This document shows positions 9,421-18,441 of a stretch of DNA of 64,000 nt, one piece after another; the first letter of the stretch is position 1, and each line of letters opens with the position of its first letter. A program made the position numbers and the translations under genes. Source of the DNA: Kushneria sinocarnis (GTDB lineage: Bacteria; Pseudomonadota; Gammaproteobacteria; Pseudomonadales; Halomonadaceae); contig NZ_RBIN01000003.1 in assembly GCF_003633775.1 (NCBI RefSeq), positions 310,001 to 374,000 of the forward strand. Direction: 5' to 3'. A model generated the notes under the pieces. It saw only the letters and a program-made list of their open reading frames with translations. It ran no database searches and was not told where the DNA came from.

Positions 9421-10431
9421 TCAGGAGGAGGGAGAAGCACCGCCGGCAGCGGGTGCGGCCGCGGTTTCGGCTTCTGCATCGTTGCCGGACTGCCAGTCGA
9501 TACCGGAAACGGTGTGGGTCAGCACCTCGGTGGGCACCTCTCCCACGGCAACCAGCTGCCAGCTCTGTCGGTCATGACTCAGATGGCGGGAGGCCGCGCG
9601 GAAGTTTCCCAGCTGATGCACGCCCTCGCGCAGTGATACGGCCTCATCGAGCGGCCCGAGAAAAACGCTGAGCGTTGACAGGCCATCGCTGTAGAGCTGA
9701 CGGCGCATGGTAACGCCATCAATGACCACTTCGTCATCGACCGGCTGGGGATAGAACCCTGGTGGCAGCCACTGGGGCGACCAGCGGGACTCGGGAAGCC
9801 GGCGGCGGTCGGGTAGTGCCAGTTGACCGGCATACAGGCTGACATCGGACAGACTGGCCAGCTGGATCACTTCCAGCGGATCCCCCTGCCGACCCAGCAG
9901 TTGCTGTTTCAGCAGCAGGCCGGTCGTGCGATCCAGCCAGAGACGGTGGCCGTAACGCAGCGCATCGCGCGGCTGAATATCAATGACCACCGCCTCGCGA
10001 TCGGCCACCCGGCTCTGGCCGACCATTCGGAACCGGTAGTGCCGCTTCATGGCCGTTACCACATCATCCTCATCACCACCGGCTCGATTCAGGGCCTCGG
10101 CAGCAATCTGCCAGCGACGCTCGAGATGAGCATTGCTGCGGACATCCGGATGAGGGCCATCCAGAAAACGCGTGGTTTCCCATTCACCCTCGTCACTGAC
10201 GCGATGCCGGATCTCGACGGTACGAATACCACCGGGGCCGATACGCATGGCCACCGCGCGAAAGTCATGGCAGCGGCCCGCCATGATGCTGTAGGCAAAC
10301 CACTGATCGGCCTGCTCCGGAGTACGCTGCTCCTTCAGGAGGCTGCAATCGATACGACCGGCTGCCAGACCGGTCATCGGCAGAGCCGACATGAGCGTGC
10401 CCAGCAGCAGTGCGCCAGTCCGACGATGCAT
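9421..10431 (-). CDS. mucB: Sigma factor regulatory protein MucB/RseB
   Basis: Periplasmic protein that binds the anti-sigma factor MucA/RseA and shields it from regulated proteolysis; lipids or mislocalised LPS release it. The 336-residue product has a signal peptide (MHRRTGALLLGTL to GLAAG), an N-terminal LolA-like MucB/RseB fold with the segment DRTTGLLLKQQLLG, and a C-terminal domain with VTMRRQLYSDGLSTLSVFL. Its ATG directly follows the mucA stop (10432), so the two are translationally linked. The C-terminus ends in an Ala/Gly-rich tail. No mucC/rseC follows; mucD comes next after 213 bases. Confidence 0.9.
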   Translation of the reverse strand: MHRRTGALLLGTLMSALPMTGLAAGRIDCSLLKEQRTPEQADQWFAYSIMAGRCHDFRAVAMRIGPGGIRTVEIRHRVSDEGEWETTRFLDGPHPDVRSNAHLERRWQIAAEALNRAGGDEDDVVTAMKRHYRFRMVGQSRVADREAVVIDIQPRDALRYGHRLWLDRTTGLLLKQQLLGRQGDPLEVIQLASLSDVSLYAGQLALPDRRRLPESRWSPQWLPPGFYPQPVDDEVVIDGVTMRRQLYSDGLSTLSVFLGPLDEAVSLREGVHQLGNFRAASRHLSHDRQSWQLVAVGEVPTEVLTHTVSGIDWQSGNDAEAETAAAPAAGGASPSS

Positions 10432-11094
10432 TCAGGGCTGACTCGCGGTACGCCCGCCGCCGGCAGGCTGCACGACCGGCATCCAGCTGTTGCTGACATG
10501 GTAGCCGGCCTGCTCGACATGGCGGTTCAGATAGCTCTGCAGCACCTTCGCCTGGGCGCGCTCGTCCTGTGGCGGCTGATCGGTAGCCGTCAGCCAGCCG
10601 GGAGTCGCCCCCACGGTCATGGCACCACTGCGCGCCGATCGGTTCAGGGCTGCCGGTTCCGCGCCATCGCCGGCGCGTGATGGCGACCAGTTCCGCGACT
10701 CCCGCTGGGTAGCCAGTTCGGACATGCCGGGGTCGCTGCCCTGACCGCCTCGATAGACCTGAACACCGGTAATGACCATGAGACTGACCGCGGCAGCAAT
10801 GGCGGCACTGCCCACGAACGAAAACGGTGTCCCCCGCCGCCCGGCGGAATTGTCGGTTTCCTCTTCCGTCGCAGCAGTTTCTTCACTGATCCGCGCGGCT
10901 ACCGCCGCCGAGATATCAGCGTTGACATCAATATCCCGCTCGCGACCGATGGCACTGCGGACCAGATGGTAGCGACGCCAGGTATCGGCTTCCTCGGGCG
11001 CGGCATCGAGGGATTTCAACACCCGCCGCAGTTCGAGTTCATCACCCTCGCCATCCATCAGCGCAGACAGTGATTCCCGTACCTTCTGATTCAT
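10432..11094 (-). CDS. mucA: Anti-sigma-E factor MucA/RseA
   Basis: Inner-membrane anti-sigma factor that sequesters AlgU. The 220-residue protein starts NQKVRESLSALMDGEGDELEL, the sigma-binding RseA N-terminal domain with the conserved ALMDGE motif. One membrane segment lies about residues 97-117 (AAIAAAVSLMVITGVQVYR), followed by a periplasmic tail ending HVSNSWMPVVQPAGGGRT that would contact MucB. It is about 25 residues longer than P. aeruginosa MucA. It lies 99 bases after algU. Identification rests on the N-terminal motif, topology and position. Confidence 0.9.
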   Translation of the reverse strand: MNQKVRESLSALMDGEGDELELRRVLKSLDAAPEEADTWRRYHLVRSAIGRERDIDVNADISAAVAARISEETAATEEETDNSAGRRGTPFSFVGSAAIAAAVSLMVITGVQVYRGGQGSDPGMSELATQRESRNWSPSRAGDGAEPAALNRSARSGAMTVGATPGWLTATDQPPQDERAQAKVLQSYLNRHVEQAGYHVSNSWMPVVQPAGGGRTASQP

Positions 11095-11193
11095 CCCGAA
11101 ACCCTCACACTCGGCGTGACCGATTTGCCACTACCCTCATTGACACCGGAAACGCCGACAAGTTTAGTCGCGACGCTTATCCGGCTCGCCGGA

Positions 11194-11799
11194 CTACTCA
11201 TGTACCACATCATCAGCCTGCTCCGGATGCAACAGCGGACGAATACGGTTATCAACCGCTTCACGTGCCCGAAAGATCCGGGAGCGGACGGTGCCCACGG
11301 GACACTGCATGATCTGGGCAATATCCTCATAGGCGAGCCCGTCGAACTCGCGCAGCGTAATGGCGGTCCGCAGATCCTCCGGCAGGTTGTTGATCGCCTC
11401 GAATACCACCGTTTCAAGCTGATCGCGGGCGATGGCGGCTTCGGGGGTATCGATATCCGACAGGCGACCACTGGTATCGACCACCTCGGCATCACTGATA
11501 TCGAGATCGCTGCCCGGCGGACGACGCCCGCGAGCCACGAGATGATTCTTGGCCGTATTGATGGCGATCCGATAGATCCATGTATAAAAGGCACTCTCGT
11601 TACGAAAGCGCGGCAACGCCCGGTAGGCCTTGATAAAGGCCTCCTGGGCGACATCCTGGACCTCGGCCTGATCGTGGACATAGCGACCGATCAGACCAAT
11701 GAGCTTGTGCTGATATTTCTTGACGAGCAGATCGAAGGCGCGCGAATCCCCCTTCTGAGCCCGATCAACCAGCTGCGCATCGGTTTCCCTCACGCCCAT
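11194..11799 (-). CDS. algU: ECF sigma factor AlgU/RpoE (sigma-E)
   Basis: Extracytoplasmic-function sigma factor for envelope stress. The 201-residue protein has sigma region 2 (VKKYQHKLIGLIGRYV, QDVAQEAFIKAYRAL, FYTWIYRIAINTAKNHL) and region 4 (LPEDLRTAITLREFDGLAYEDIA, PVGTVRSRIFRAREA, each part shown short). ATG 11799 is preferred over a start 13 codons upstream because GGGAGGGG precedes it and homologs begin close to this point. A strong autoregulatory-type promoter lies at 11990-12017. First gene of algU-mucA-mucB-mucD. Confidence 0.96.
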   Translation of the reverse strand: MGVRETDAQLVDRAQKGDSRAFDLLVKKYQHKLIGLIGRYVHDQAEVQDVAQEAFIKAYRALPRFRNESAFYTWIYRIAINTAKNHLVARGRRPPGSDLDISDAEVVDTSGRLSDIDTPEAAIARDQLETVVFEAINNLPEDLRTAITLREFDGLAYEDIAQIMQCPVGTVRSRIFRAREAVDNRIRPLLHPEQADDVVHE

Positions 11800-11989
11800 C
11801 CGTCCCCTCCCGGTCGGAGAGTCCGGTGACCTGGGCATTTCGACCCGGACAGTAACTTGTTGGGTCCCGCTGAATGGGACAATCGTATTGCTATCATGGC
11901 GTCAACCTGGTACCCGGGTCGTCATCATCTGCCGACAGTGTTCCCCTTTATTTTCGCTCCATCAAGCGAAACCGGCCCGAGCAATCCCT

Positions 11990-12017
11990 TGAGACTGCGT
12001 TGGCGGCACAAAGTTCC
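11990..12017 (-). promoter_or_regulatory. Sigma-E (AlgU) autoregulatory promoter of algU
   Basis: On the minus strand GGAACTT (12017-12011), a 16-base spacer and TCTCA (11994-11990) match the P. aeruginosa algU promoter pattern GAACTT-N16/17-TCTGA. It is about 190 bases before the algU start. Autoregulation of algU is well established in Pseudomonas; here it is inferred from the sequence match. Confidence 0.7.
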
Positions 12018-12027
12018 GTGTTAACAT
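12000..12027 (+). promoter_or_regulatory. Possible sigma-70 promoter of aroF
   Basis: On the plus strand TTGGCG (12000-12005), a 16-base spacer and TAACAT (12022-12027) form a moderate sigma-70 match about 80 bases before the aroF ATG. The spacer contains the -35 element of the oppositely directed algU promoter, so the two would compete for polymerase. Each hexamer has only 4 of 6 consensus bases. Confidence 0.35.
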
Positions 12028-12108
12028 CATCGGGAAATTCGCCCGTTCTCCGGGGCAATACGGACTTACCGCTCGACACTTGCCCGGCACCCATCGTACA
12101 GGTCCATC

Positions 12109-13185
12109 ATGTCCGAACAGAGAATCAACAACCTGAACGTTACCGCCCAGGATGTGCTGATCACCCCTGACGCCCTCAAGCGTGAGGTCCCGCTCAGCGA
12201 ATCCGCGGAAAACACCGTCATCGACAGTCGCGAGACCATTGCCCGGATCCTGGATGGCCGCGACCCGCGGCTGCTGGTGGTCATCGGCCCCTGTTCGATT
12301 CATGACGCGGAGGCGGCCCGGGAGTATGGCCGGCGACTGAAGGCACTGGCCGACAGCGTCAGCCACAGCCTGTTCATCGTCATGCGGGTCTATTTCGAGA
12401 AGCCACGCACCACCACCGGCTGGAAGGGATTGATCAACGACCCCCATCTCGATGACTCGTTCGCCATCGAGGACGGTCTGCATATCGCTCGCGGACTGCT
12501 GGTGGAACTCTGCGAAATGGGTCTGCCGCTGGCCACCGAAGCCCTCGATCCCATCTCGCCCCAGTATTTGCAGGACTGCATCAGCTGGTCGGCGATCGGC
12601 GCCCGTACCACCGAATCCCAGACCCATCGCGAAATGGCTTCCGGACTCTCCGGGCCGGTCGGCTTCAAGAATGGCACCGATGGCAGTCTCGACGTGGCGG
12701 TCAACGCCCTCAAGTCGGTGGCTCACCCGCACAATTTCCTTGGCATCAACCAGCAGGGCCAGGTCTCGATCATCCGGACCCGAGGCAACCCCTGGGGTCA
12801 TGTCGTGCTGCGCGGTGGCAATGGCAAGCCCAACTATGACAGCGTCAGCGTGGCCCTGGCCGAGCAGGAGCTGGAGAAGGCCGGGCTGAGACCCAATCTG
12901 ATGGTCGACTGCTCACACGCCAACTCCAACAAGGACCCCTCGCTGCAGCCACTGGTACTGGACAACATTACCCAGCAGATTCTCGAGGGCAATCGTTCGA
13001 TCATCGGCGTGATGCTGGAGTCCCACCTCGGCTGGGGGGCGCAGAAACTGCCCGATGATCCCGCGCAGCTCGAATATGGTGTCTCGATTACCGATGCCTG
13101 CATCGACTGGCCGACAACCGAACGCATCCTCACCGACATGGCCGACAAGCTGGCCGAGGCGCTGAAGGGGCGTCTGGCCGGCTGA
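12109..13185 (+). CDS. aroF: 3-deoxy-7-phosphoheptulonate (DAHP) synthase, AroF (Tyr-sensitive) type
   Basis: First step of the shikimate pathway: PEP plus erythrose 4-phosphate to DAHP. The 358-residue class I enzyme shows LLVVIGPCSIHD, MRVYFEKPRTTTGWKGL, GARTTESQTHREMASGLS and VDCSHANSNKD. Several stretches (LITPDALKREVPLS, GLPLATEALDPISPQYL) resemble E. coli AroF more than AroG or AroH, so Tyr-sensitive regulation is likely, though the isozyme call is inferential. It diverges from algU and converges with dinG. Confidence 0.92.
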   Translation: MSEQRINNLNVTAQDVLITPDALKREVPLSESAENTVIDSRETIARILDGRDPRLLVVIGPCSIHDAEAAREYGRRLKALADSVSHSLFIVMRVYFEKPRTTTGWKGLINDPHLDDSFAIEDGLHIARGLLVELCEMGLPLATEALDPISPQYLQDCISWSAIGARTTESQTHREMASGLSGPVGFKNGTDGSLDVAVNALKSVAHPHNFLGINQQGQVSIIRTRGNPWGHVVLRGGNGKPNYDSVSVALAEQELEKAGLRPNLMVDCSHANSNKDPSLQPLVLDNITQQILEGNRSIIGVMLESHLGWGAQKLPDDPAQLEYGVSITDACIDWPTTERILTDMADKLAEALKGRLAG

Positions 13186-13202
13186 GTCCCTGCCGGCCCA
13201 CC

Positions 13203-13231
13203 CCGGCATGGCGCCTTGAGCGTCATGCCGG
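13203..13231. terminator. Possible bidirectional hairpin between aroF and dinG
   Basis: CCGGCATG (13203-13210) pairs with CATGCCGG (13224-13231) across a 13-base loop in the 61-base gap between the convergent aroF and dinG stops. Neither side has a T-run, so this is a weak terminator candidate supported mainly by position. Confidence 0.3.
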
Positions 13232-13246
13232 TGGCCCGCCGAGGAT

Positions 13247-15397
13247 TCAGGCCGAAGCGCTGCTGGCCGCGGTTTCGATATCACGCTCGAAGGGTGGCAG
13301 TGCATCCAGCAATGCCTTGCCGTAGCGTCGTGTCAGCACGCGCCGGTCAAGCAGCGTGATGCGCCCGGAATCAACCTCCTTGCGGATCAGCCGGCCACAG
13401 GCCTGTACCAGCCGAATCGAAGCGTCCGGTACCGAGATACGCATGAAGGGATTGCCCCCGCGCGACTCGATCCACTCCGCCATCGTCGCCCCCACCGGAT
13501 CATCCGGCACCGAAAACGGCAGGCGGGTAATGATGACGTGCGTCAGGTACTCACCAGGCAGATCGACCCCCTCGGCAAAGCTGGCCAGACCGAAGATGAT
13601 GCTCCCCTGACCGGCATCCACCCGGGCCCTGTGCTGTCTAAGCAGTTCGTGACGTGGCAGCCGATCCTGGCAGAGCACCCGCGCGGCCACGGCCTCGGTC
13701 AGCGATTCGGCTACGGCACGCAGCTGCCGGCGTGATGAGAACAGCACCAGTACCGCTTCATCGGCACCCAGCGCATCGACGAAGTCGACGATGGCGCGCT
13801 CGTGCCCCTGACGATCCGACGGATCAACCGCCGCCACCGGGACCGACAACCGCGCCCGGGAGTAATCAAACGGACTGGGCAGCGCCTGGTAACGATAACG
13901 ACTGGCCAGCCCCGCCCGCTCCTGAATGCGATCGAAACGCCCCAGTGCCGTCAGCGTCGCCGATGTCAGCACGGCACCATAACAGCTGCCCCACAGATAG
14001 CGTGCCAGCGTTGGTGCGGCACTGACCGGGCTGGCCGAAAACATGATTTCGCCTTCCTGGGCACCGCGCTGCTGAAAGGAGAGCCAGCGGGCCTGGGGCG
14101 GCTCATCCTCACCGCGCTCGTCACTGGTGAAGGCCGTCCACAGCTCGGAGGCCTCGAGCGCCCGACCATGCAGCAGCGCCACCAGGGGCAGCCACTGCTC
14201 GGCCTGCTCGCGATCCAGACCGGTGGCCTTTTCGGGATCAAGACTCTCGCGCAGTATCTCGCTGATACTCTCGAGATGCCGCGACAGCTCGGCGAACGGC
14301 GTCACCAGCTGCTGCACCACCGTCAGCAGGGAGTCGGGCACCACCCCCAGCGGAAAGCGGTGATGCACACTCTCCTGCTCGCTGGCCGGCAAGCCTTCGG
14401 CATACTGCTGGGCCAGGCGGGCTACCTCACCCAGCTTCGGTTCCAGCGTGGCCAACAGGTCAGGGAACTCGCCCAGCAGGCGTGCCACGGTGGGCTGACT
14501 GCCCAGCGCCGTGGTGAGCTCGTTGAGCGACTTCTTCAGCTGGCCCAGCCAGCGCAATGCCGCATTGATGCCTAGCCGGTGGTAGAAGTGATCCAGGGCC
14601 TTGTCGGGCAGGTGGTGCCCTTCATCGAAGATGTAGATGCACTCCTTCGGCGGAGGCAGCACCATGCCTCCGCCGAGCGACAGATCCGAGAGCACCAGAT
14701 CATGGTTGGCCACGATGACATCGGCTTCATCCAGACGGCGCCGGGCCCGGAAGAAGGCGCAGGCCCCGAAATGACCACAGCGACGATTGGTACACTGCCG
14801 GTGATCGGTGGTCAGTGCCCGCCAGTGGCTGTCGTCGATACTTCCGTGCCAGCTGTCACGATCGCCCTCCCACCGACCAGCGGCATAGGCATCGGCCATC
14901 TCGTGCGCCAGCTCGCCCAGCGCCTCCCGGTCCGAGTGCAGCTGCTGTTCGAACATCGACAGGGTCGGATTGGCCTCGGCACCATCCATCACCTGTTCGA
15001 GTTTCGACAGGCACATGTAACGACCGCGTCCCTTGGCCAGCGCGTAGTCGAACGTCAGCCCGCTGTGCTCACGCACCGTCGGCAGATCCTGATGCAGCAC
15101 CTGCTCCTGCAGGGCCACGGTTGCCGTCGAAATCACCAGTCGCTTGCCGTGGGCACGCGCGATGGGCAGCGCCGCCAGCAGATAGGCCAGCGTCTTGCCG
15201 GTACCAGTACCGGCTTCGAGCACACAGACATGCTCGTTGCTGGTGCGGCACCCGCTGTCGTCACGCTCGATATCACCCAGCGTCCGGGCAATCTCGGCGA
15301 TCATCAGCCGCTGGCCGTAACGCGGCCTGAGCTCCAGCGCCTCCAGCACCTTCCGGTAGGCCTCCTGGATCTCGTCCTTCAGAGCCGTATCGAGCAT
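13247..15397 (-). CDS. dinG: ATP-dependent DNA helicase DinG
   Basis: Superfamily 2 5'-3' helicase of the XPD type that unwinds R-loops and D-loops and helps forks pass transcription. The 716-residue protein has Walker A in LEAGTGTGKTLAYL, a DEGHH Walker B box, and an iron-sulfur cluster segment whose cysteines are visible at GRYMCLSKLE and CTNRRCGHFGACAF. C-terminal helicase motifs include IIFGLASFAEGVDLPG and QACGRLIRKEVDSG. The length matches Pseudomonas DinG (about 714). It converges with aroF and is 31 bases downstream of rhlB. Confidence 0.94.
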   Translation of the reverse strand: MLDTALKDEIQEAYRKVLEALELRPRYGQRLMIAEIARTLGDIERDDSGCRTSNEHVCVLEAGTGTGKTLAYLLAALPIARAHGKRLVISTATVALQEQVLHQDLPTVREHSGLTFDYALAKGRGRYMCLSKLEQVMDGAEANPTLSMFEQQLHSDREALGELAHEMADAYAAGRWEGDRDSWHGSIDDSHWRALTTDHRQCTNRRCGHFGACAFFRARRRLDEADVIVANHDLVLSDLSLGGGMVLPPPKECIYIFDEGHHLPDKALDHFYHRLGINAALRWLGQLKKSLNELTTALGSQPTVARLLGEFPDLLATLEPKLGEVARLAQQYAEGLPASEQESVHHRFPLGVVPDSLLTVVQQLVTPFAELSRHLESISEILRESLDPEKATGLDREQAEQWLPLVALLHGRALEASELWTAFTSDERGEDEPPQARWLSFQQRGAQEGEIMFSASPVSAAPTLARYLWGSCYGAVLTSATLTALGRFDRIQERAGLASRYRYQALPSPFDYSRARLSVPVAAVDPSDRQGHERAIVDFVDALGADEAVLVLFSSRRQLRAVAESLTEAVAARVLCQDRLPRHELLRQHRARVDAGQGSIIFGLASFAEGVDLPGEYLTHVIITRLPFSVPDDPVGATMAEWIESRGGNPFMRISVPDASIRLVQACGRLIRKEVDSGRITLLDRRVLTRRYGKALLDALPPFERDIETAASSASA

Positions 15398-15428
15398 TCA
15401 GGCTCCCTGTCGGCAGGCTTGCCGTACA

Positions 15429-17891
15429 TTACTGCTGATCATCAAGCAGATGGGCCGGCGGCTGTTCACAGGGCAGCTTGTCATCGATGAAGCGCTCGAT
15501 CTCGGGCAGCGCAAAGGCATCCTCTTCGCCCACGAAGCTGATCGAAGTGCCCTGGGCACCGGCACGGCCGGTCCGGCCGATCCGATGGACATAGTCCTCG
15601 GGGTCTTCCGGCAGGGTATAGTTGATGACATGGCTGACATCGCTGATGTGAATGCCGCGCCCGGCCACATCGGTCGCCACCAGCACCGCCACTTCACCTT
15701 CGCGGAAGCGCTCCAGCGTCTTCAGCCGCTGTTTCTGCGGCACATCGCCGGAGAGCATGGCAACGCTGATGCCGGCCTCGCGCAGCTGCGCCTCGAGATC
15801 GCGCACATGGTCGCGCCGATTGGCGAACACCATGACCCGCTCAAGCTGTTCACGCTGGACCAGCCGTGTCAGCACGCCGAGCTTTTCGCTGTCACTGACC
15901 AGATAGACCCGCTGATCGATGTTGGGCGCCGCGCTGGTATCCACGGCAATCTCGACATGCTCGGCCTCATGGGTCCACTGTGCGGCCAGGTTGAGAATAT
16001 CGCGGGTAAAGGTCGCCGAGAACAGAAAGGTCTGACGCTCCTCCGGACGCGGCGTGGCACGAATGATGCGCTTGACGTCGGGAATGAAGCCCATCGACAG
16101 CATGCGATCGGCCTCATCGAGCACCAGCACCTCGACCTGGGAGAGATCGGCATCGCGCTTCTGGTGGAAATCCAGCAGCCGGCCTGGCGTGGCCACCAGA
16201 ATATCCAGCGGCCTGGTCAGACGCTGGCGCTGCTTCTGATAGTCCATGCCTCCCACGGCGCTGGCCACCTTCAGTGACGTGTGCCGCATCAGTGCCCTGG
16301 CATCCTTCTCGATCTGCAGTGCCAGTTCACGGGTCGGAGCAATGATCAGGGCGCGTGGCGCACCCGGCTTCTGGCGGCCCGGCGCCTCTTCCTCGAGGAA
16401 GTAGGCCAGAATCGAGATCAGAAAGGCCGCCGTCTTGCCGGTCCCGGTCTGTGCCTTGCCCACGACATCGCCACCCAGCAGGGTATGCTTGAGTGCTTCC
16501 GCCTGGATCGGGGTGCAGTACTCGAACCCCTGGTCGATGATGGCACGCATCAACGCCTCGGGCAGCTCGAAATCCTGGAAACGCCACTGGCCGGCTACGG
16601 CCGGAGGCTGATAGCCGGAGAGGTCAACCTGGCCGCCACGCGACTTGTCACGGCCACCGCGGCGTGTCTTGCGCCGGCGACGCTTGGGCTTGCGGTTGCC
16701 AGCTTCGCTCGACTCGTTGCCAGCGCCCTCTCCGGCTTCACCCTGGGAACCGGTTGTCGCCGCAGCGGCAGGCTGCGCTGCCTGCTCGCCGGTCTCGCTG
16801 TCACTACCGGCCTCCTGCTGCGCGGACTTGCCGGAACGACCGCGCTGACGCGATGGTTCACTGCCCTTCGAGGACGAGTCGGTCGTCTCGGCTGCCGGCC
16901 CTTGCGATGAAGCGCTCTCCTCTTCCCCGGCCTGTGACGAGGCTGCCTGAGACGTATCGTCTTCGTTGCCTGCAGTTTCCTGCGTCGCCGATGCCGCGTC
17001 CGCCTGACGCCGCTGACGCTGACCGCTGCGTGAACGACGATTGCTGCCGCTGCGCCGGTTACCGCCGTTGTCACCGCTCTCGGCCTGCTGCCGTGAGGAT
17101 CCGGAAGTACCTTCGCTGCCGGCATCGGCCTGCGCTTCGGGCTGTTCGGCAGCGGTCTGCGCCCTGCTGGCGCCATTGCTGTCAGCGCTAGCGGCCGAAG
17201 ACACCTGCGAGGCTTCCGCCGGCGACTCATCGCGCTCGGCCGAGGGGGAGTTTCGGGTACGTGCCGCGCTGCTGCTGCGCTGCCCGGAAGATTCGGCCCC
17301 GCCATTGTCCGACTCGGTACCGCGTGCAGGGACGTCATCGGCTACCGCCGAGGGCTCGACTGTCGAGGGCGCGGCCCCGGCCTGCTGCCGCACGGTGCGA
17401 CTGCCTGCTGCCTGCTGATCACTGCCCTGGTGCTGATCACTGCCCTGGTGCTGATCACCGCTCTGGTGCTGATCACTGCCCTGCTGCTGATCACCGCCCT
17501 GCTGCTGATCGCTCCCGGCATCCGCCTTGCGGGCACTGCTCGTCTGCCGGGCAGCAGCCCCATCGTCGGCCGGGGCAGCCGCGGCACCGGCCTGCGCAGC
17601 GCTCGACTCATCGGATGGCGATGAGGCCGGTGCCGGCCTCTTCGGATCATTCGATTCCGAAGAAGGCTGCGCCGCCTGCCTGTCTGCTTCGGCATCGCGG
17701 GCACTCGACCGCTCGCTATCGCCTGACTCATCACTTGATGCAGGCTGCCTGTTCGGGGTCGTCTCCGCTGAAGCGTCGCTGTCGCGCTGGCGGCTTCGTT
17801 CGGATGCCTCCCGATGCTCTTCGTCAGCCACCGGTCGCTCAGCCGATGTTTTCGATCCGCGGGAGGGGGTGTTCTTGTCCGACTCGCTCAT
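15429..17891 (-). CDS. rhlB: ATP-dependent RNA helicase RhlB with a ~430-residue low-complexity N-terminus
   Basis: DEAD-box helicase; RhlB unwinds RNA for RNase E in the degradosome. The 820-residue protein is nearly twice E. coli RhlB (421). The helicase core starts near residue 437 with the Q motif ([19 protein letters not shown]), then [49 protein letters not shown] and [20 protein letters not shown] and the C-terminal [14 protein letters not shown] segment resemble Pseudomonas RhlB. Residues 1 to about 430 are Ser/Ala/Glu/Gln/Gly-rich and predicted disordered, with hexapeptide repeats (DNA 17415-17522) and a basic [16 protein letters not shown] patch just before the core. ATG 17891 matches the acidic MSESDKNT start; the frame extends 19 codons upstream. 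Confidence 0.85.
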   Translation of the reverse strand: MSESDKNTPSRGSKTSAERPVADEEHREASERSRQRDSDASAETTPNRQPASSDESGDSERSSARDAEADRQAAQPSSESNDPKRPAPASSPSDESSAAQAGAAAAPADDGAAARQTSSARKADAGSDQQQGGDQQQGSDQHQSGDQHQGSDQHQGSDQQAAGSRTVRQQAGAAPSTVEPSAVADDVPARGTESDNGGAESSGQRSSSAARTRNSPSAERDESPAEASQVSSAASADSNGASRAQTAAEQPEAQADAGSEGTSGSSRQQAESGDNGGNRRSGSNRRSRSGQRQRRQADAASATQETAGNEDDTSQAASSQAGEEESASSQGPAAETTDSSSKGSEPSRQRGRSGKSAQQEAGSDSETGEQAAQPAAAATTGSQGEAGEGAGNESSEAGNRKPKRRRRKTRRGGRDKSRGGQVDLSGYQPPAVAGQWRFQDFELPEALMRAIIDQGFEYCTPIQAEALKHTLLGGDVVGKAQTGTGKTAAFLISILAYFLEEEAPGRQKPGAPRALIIAPTRELALQIEKDARALMRHTSLKVASAVGGMDYQKQRQRLTRPLDILVATPGRLLDFHQKRDADLSQVEVLVLDEADRMLSMGFIPDVKRIIRATPRPEERQTFLFSATFTRDILNLAAQWTHEAEHVEIAVDTSAAPNIDQRVYLVSDSEKLGVLTRLVQREQLERVMVFANRRDHVRDLEAQLREAGISVAMLSGDVPQKQRLKTLERFREGEVAVLVATDVAGRGIHISDVSHVINYTLPEDPEDYVHRIGRTGRAGAQGTSISFVGEEDAFALPEIERFIDDKLPCEQPPAHLLDDQQ
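17415..17522 (-). repeat. Tandem 18-base repeat, six copies, inside rhlB
   Basis: The plus-strand hexamer CTGATC recurs exactly every 18 bases at 17415, 17433, 17451, 17469, 17487 and 17505, with mostly CACTGCCCTGGTG between. In frame it encodes six copies of a hexapeptide of the form G/S-D-Q-H/Q-Q-G/S. Such a repeat is expected to vary in copy number between strains by slippage. Confidence 0.95.
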
Positions 17892-18202
17892 ATGCCGTCG
17901 TTCACCTTTCAAGGTATTGAAGCCGGCTGGCGGGCTGTACGCCTGCAATGGCGTAAACCGGCCTCGGAGCGCTGCCGCGCTCGACGAGACCGGCTGCTGG
18001 CCGCTGCCCCGAAGGGGGCGCGGCAGGCGACCCGCTACAGCCGCATGACTCGCTAGCCGGCGTATTGTACCAGTCTCGCGCCGTACTCGCGCCTGTTGTC
18101 AGCGAGGTACTGTCCTTTCCGATCACCACAGTGTATCGCAACGATTTCCGCCCGGTGCACTGCTCCTGGTAGAATCATTCGGGACAGCAACAGGAGTTGG
18201 TC
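17892..18202. other. Intergenic region between divergent rhlB and the small basic gene
   Basis: About 311 bases with no convincing gene. It holds the rhlB leader on the minus strand (a weak AAAGGTG about 12 bases before ATG) and, on the plus strand, a TAGAAT box at 18170-18175 with a poor -35 match 18 bases upstream, which could serve the small gene at 18203. A GC-rich stretch near 17990-18050 has no recognised function. Confidence 0.5.
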
Positions 18203-18436
18203 ATGACCAGACGCAAGAAGACCCGATCGATCGCCGACAAGGTGACGATTCGTACCGGACGACGCAAGGATTACCGCAAGTGGCGGCATGACAATCCCGA
18301 GGCCGTACGCTCCAGCGATCGCTTCTCCAGGAAAAAGCAGCAGCAGCGCAAAAGCCAAGCCGCACGCAAGCAGGAACGTCAGCGCCGCGAGGCCGCCTCG
18401 CTACCGCTGCACAGTGACAATGATCGGGAAACCTGA
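18203..18436 (+). CDS. Small highly basic hypothetical protein
   Basis: A 77-residue protein I do not recognise. It starts [21 protein letters not shown] and is dominated by Arg, Lys and Gln, especially the central [21 protein letters not shown], with no Cys and no membrane segment. The composition suggests nucleic-acid or ribosome binding, or a disordered helper, but no domain is evident. CAGGAG lies 7 bases before the ATG, which supports real translation. It ends 5 bases before xthA and so is likely co-transcribed with the base-excision repair nuclease. Basic GTPase-activator-like proteins (YihI type) were considered but show no clear match. Confidence 0.7.
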   Translation: MTRRKKTRSIADKVTIRTGRRKDYRKWRHDNPEAVRSSDRFSRKKQQQRKSQAARKQERQRREAASLPLHSDNDRET

Positions 18437-18441
18437 AGATC

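Noticed and set aside
9246-9479. A 77-codon frame considered as mucC/rseC
   Set aside because: It overlaps mucB, has no membrane helices and lacks the Cys pattern of RseC; the same DNA holds a good sigma-E promoter for mucD.
17415-17522. Regular 18-base repeats considered as a CRISPR-like or regulatory array
   Set aside because: The units are contiguous, without unique spacers, and are an exact multiple of three in frame with rhlB, so they are a coding repeat.
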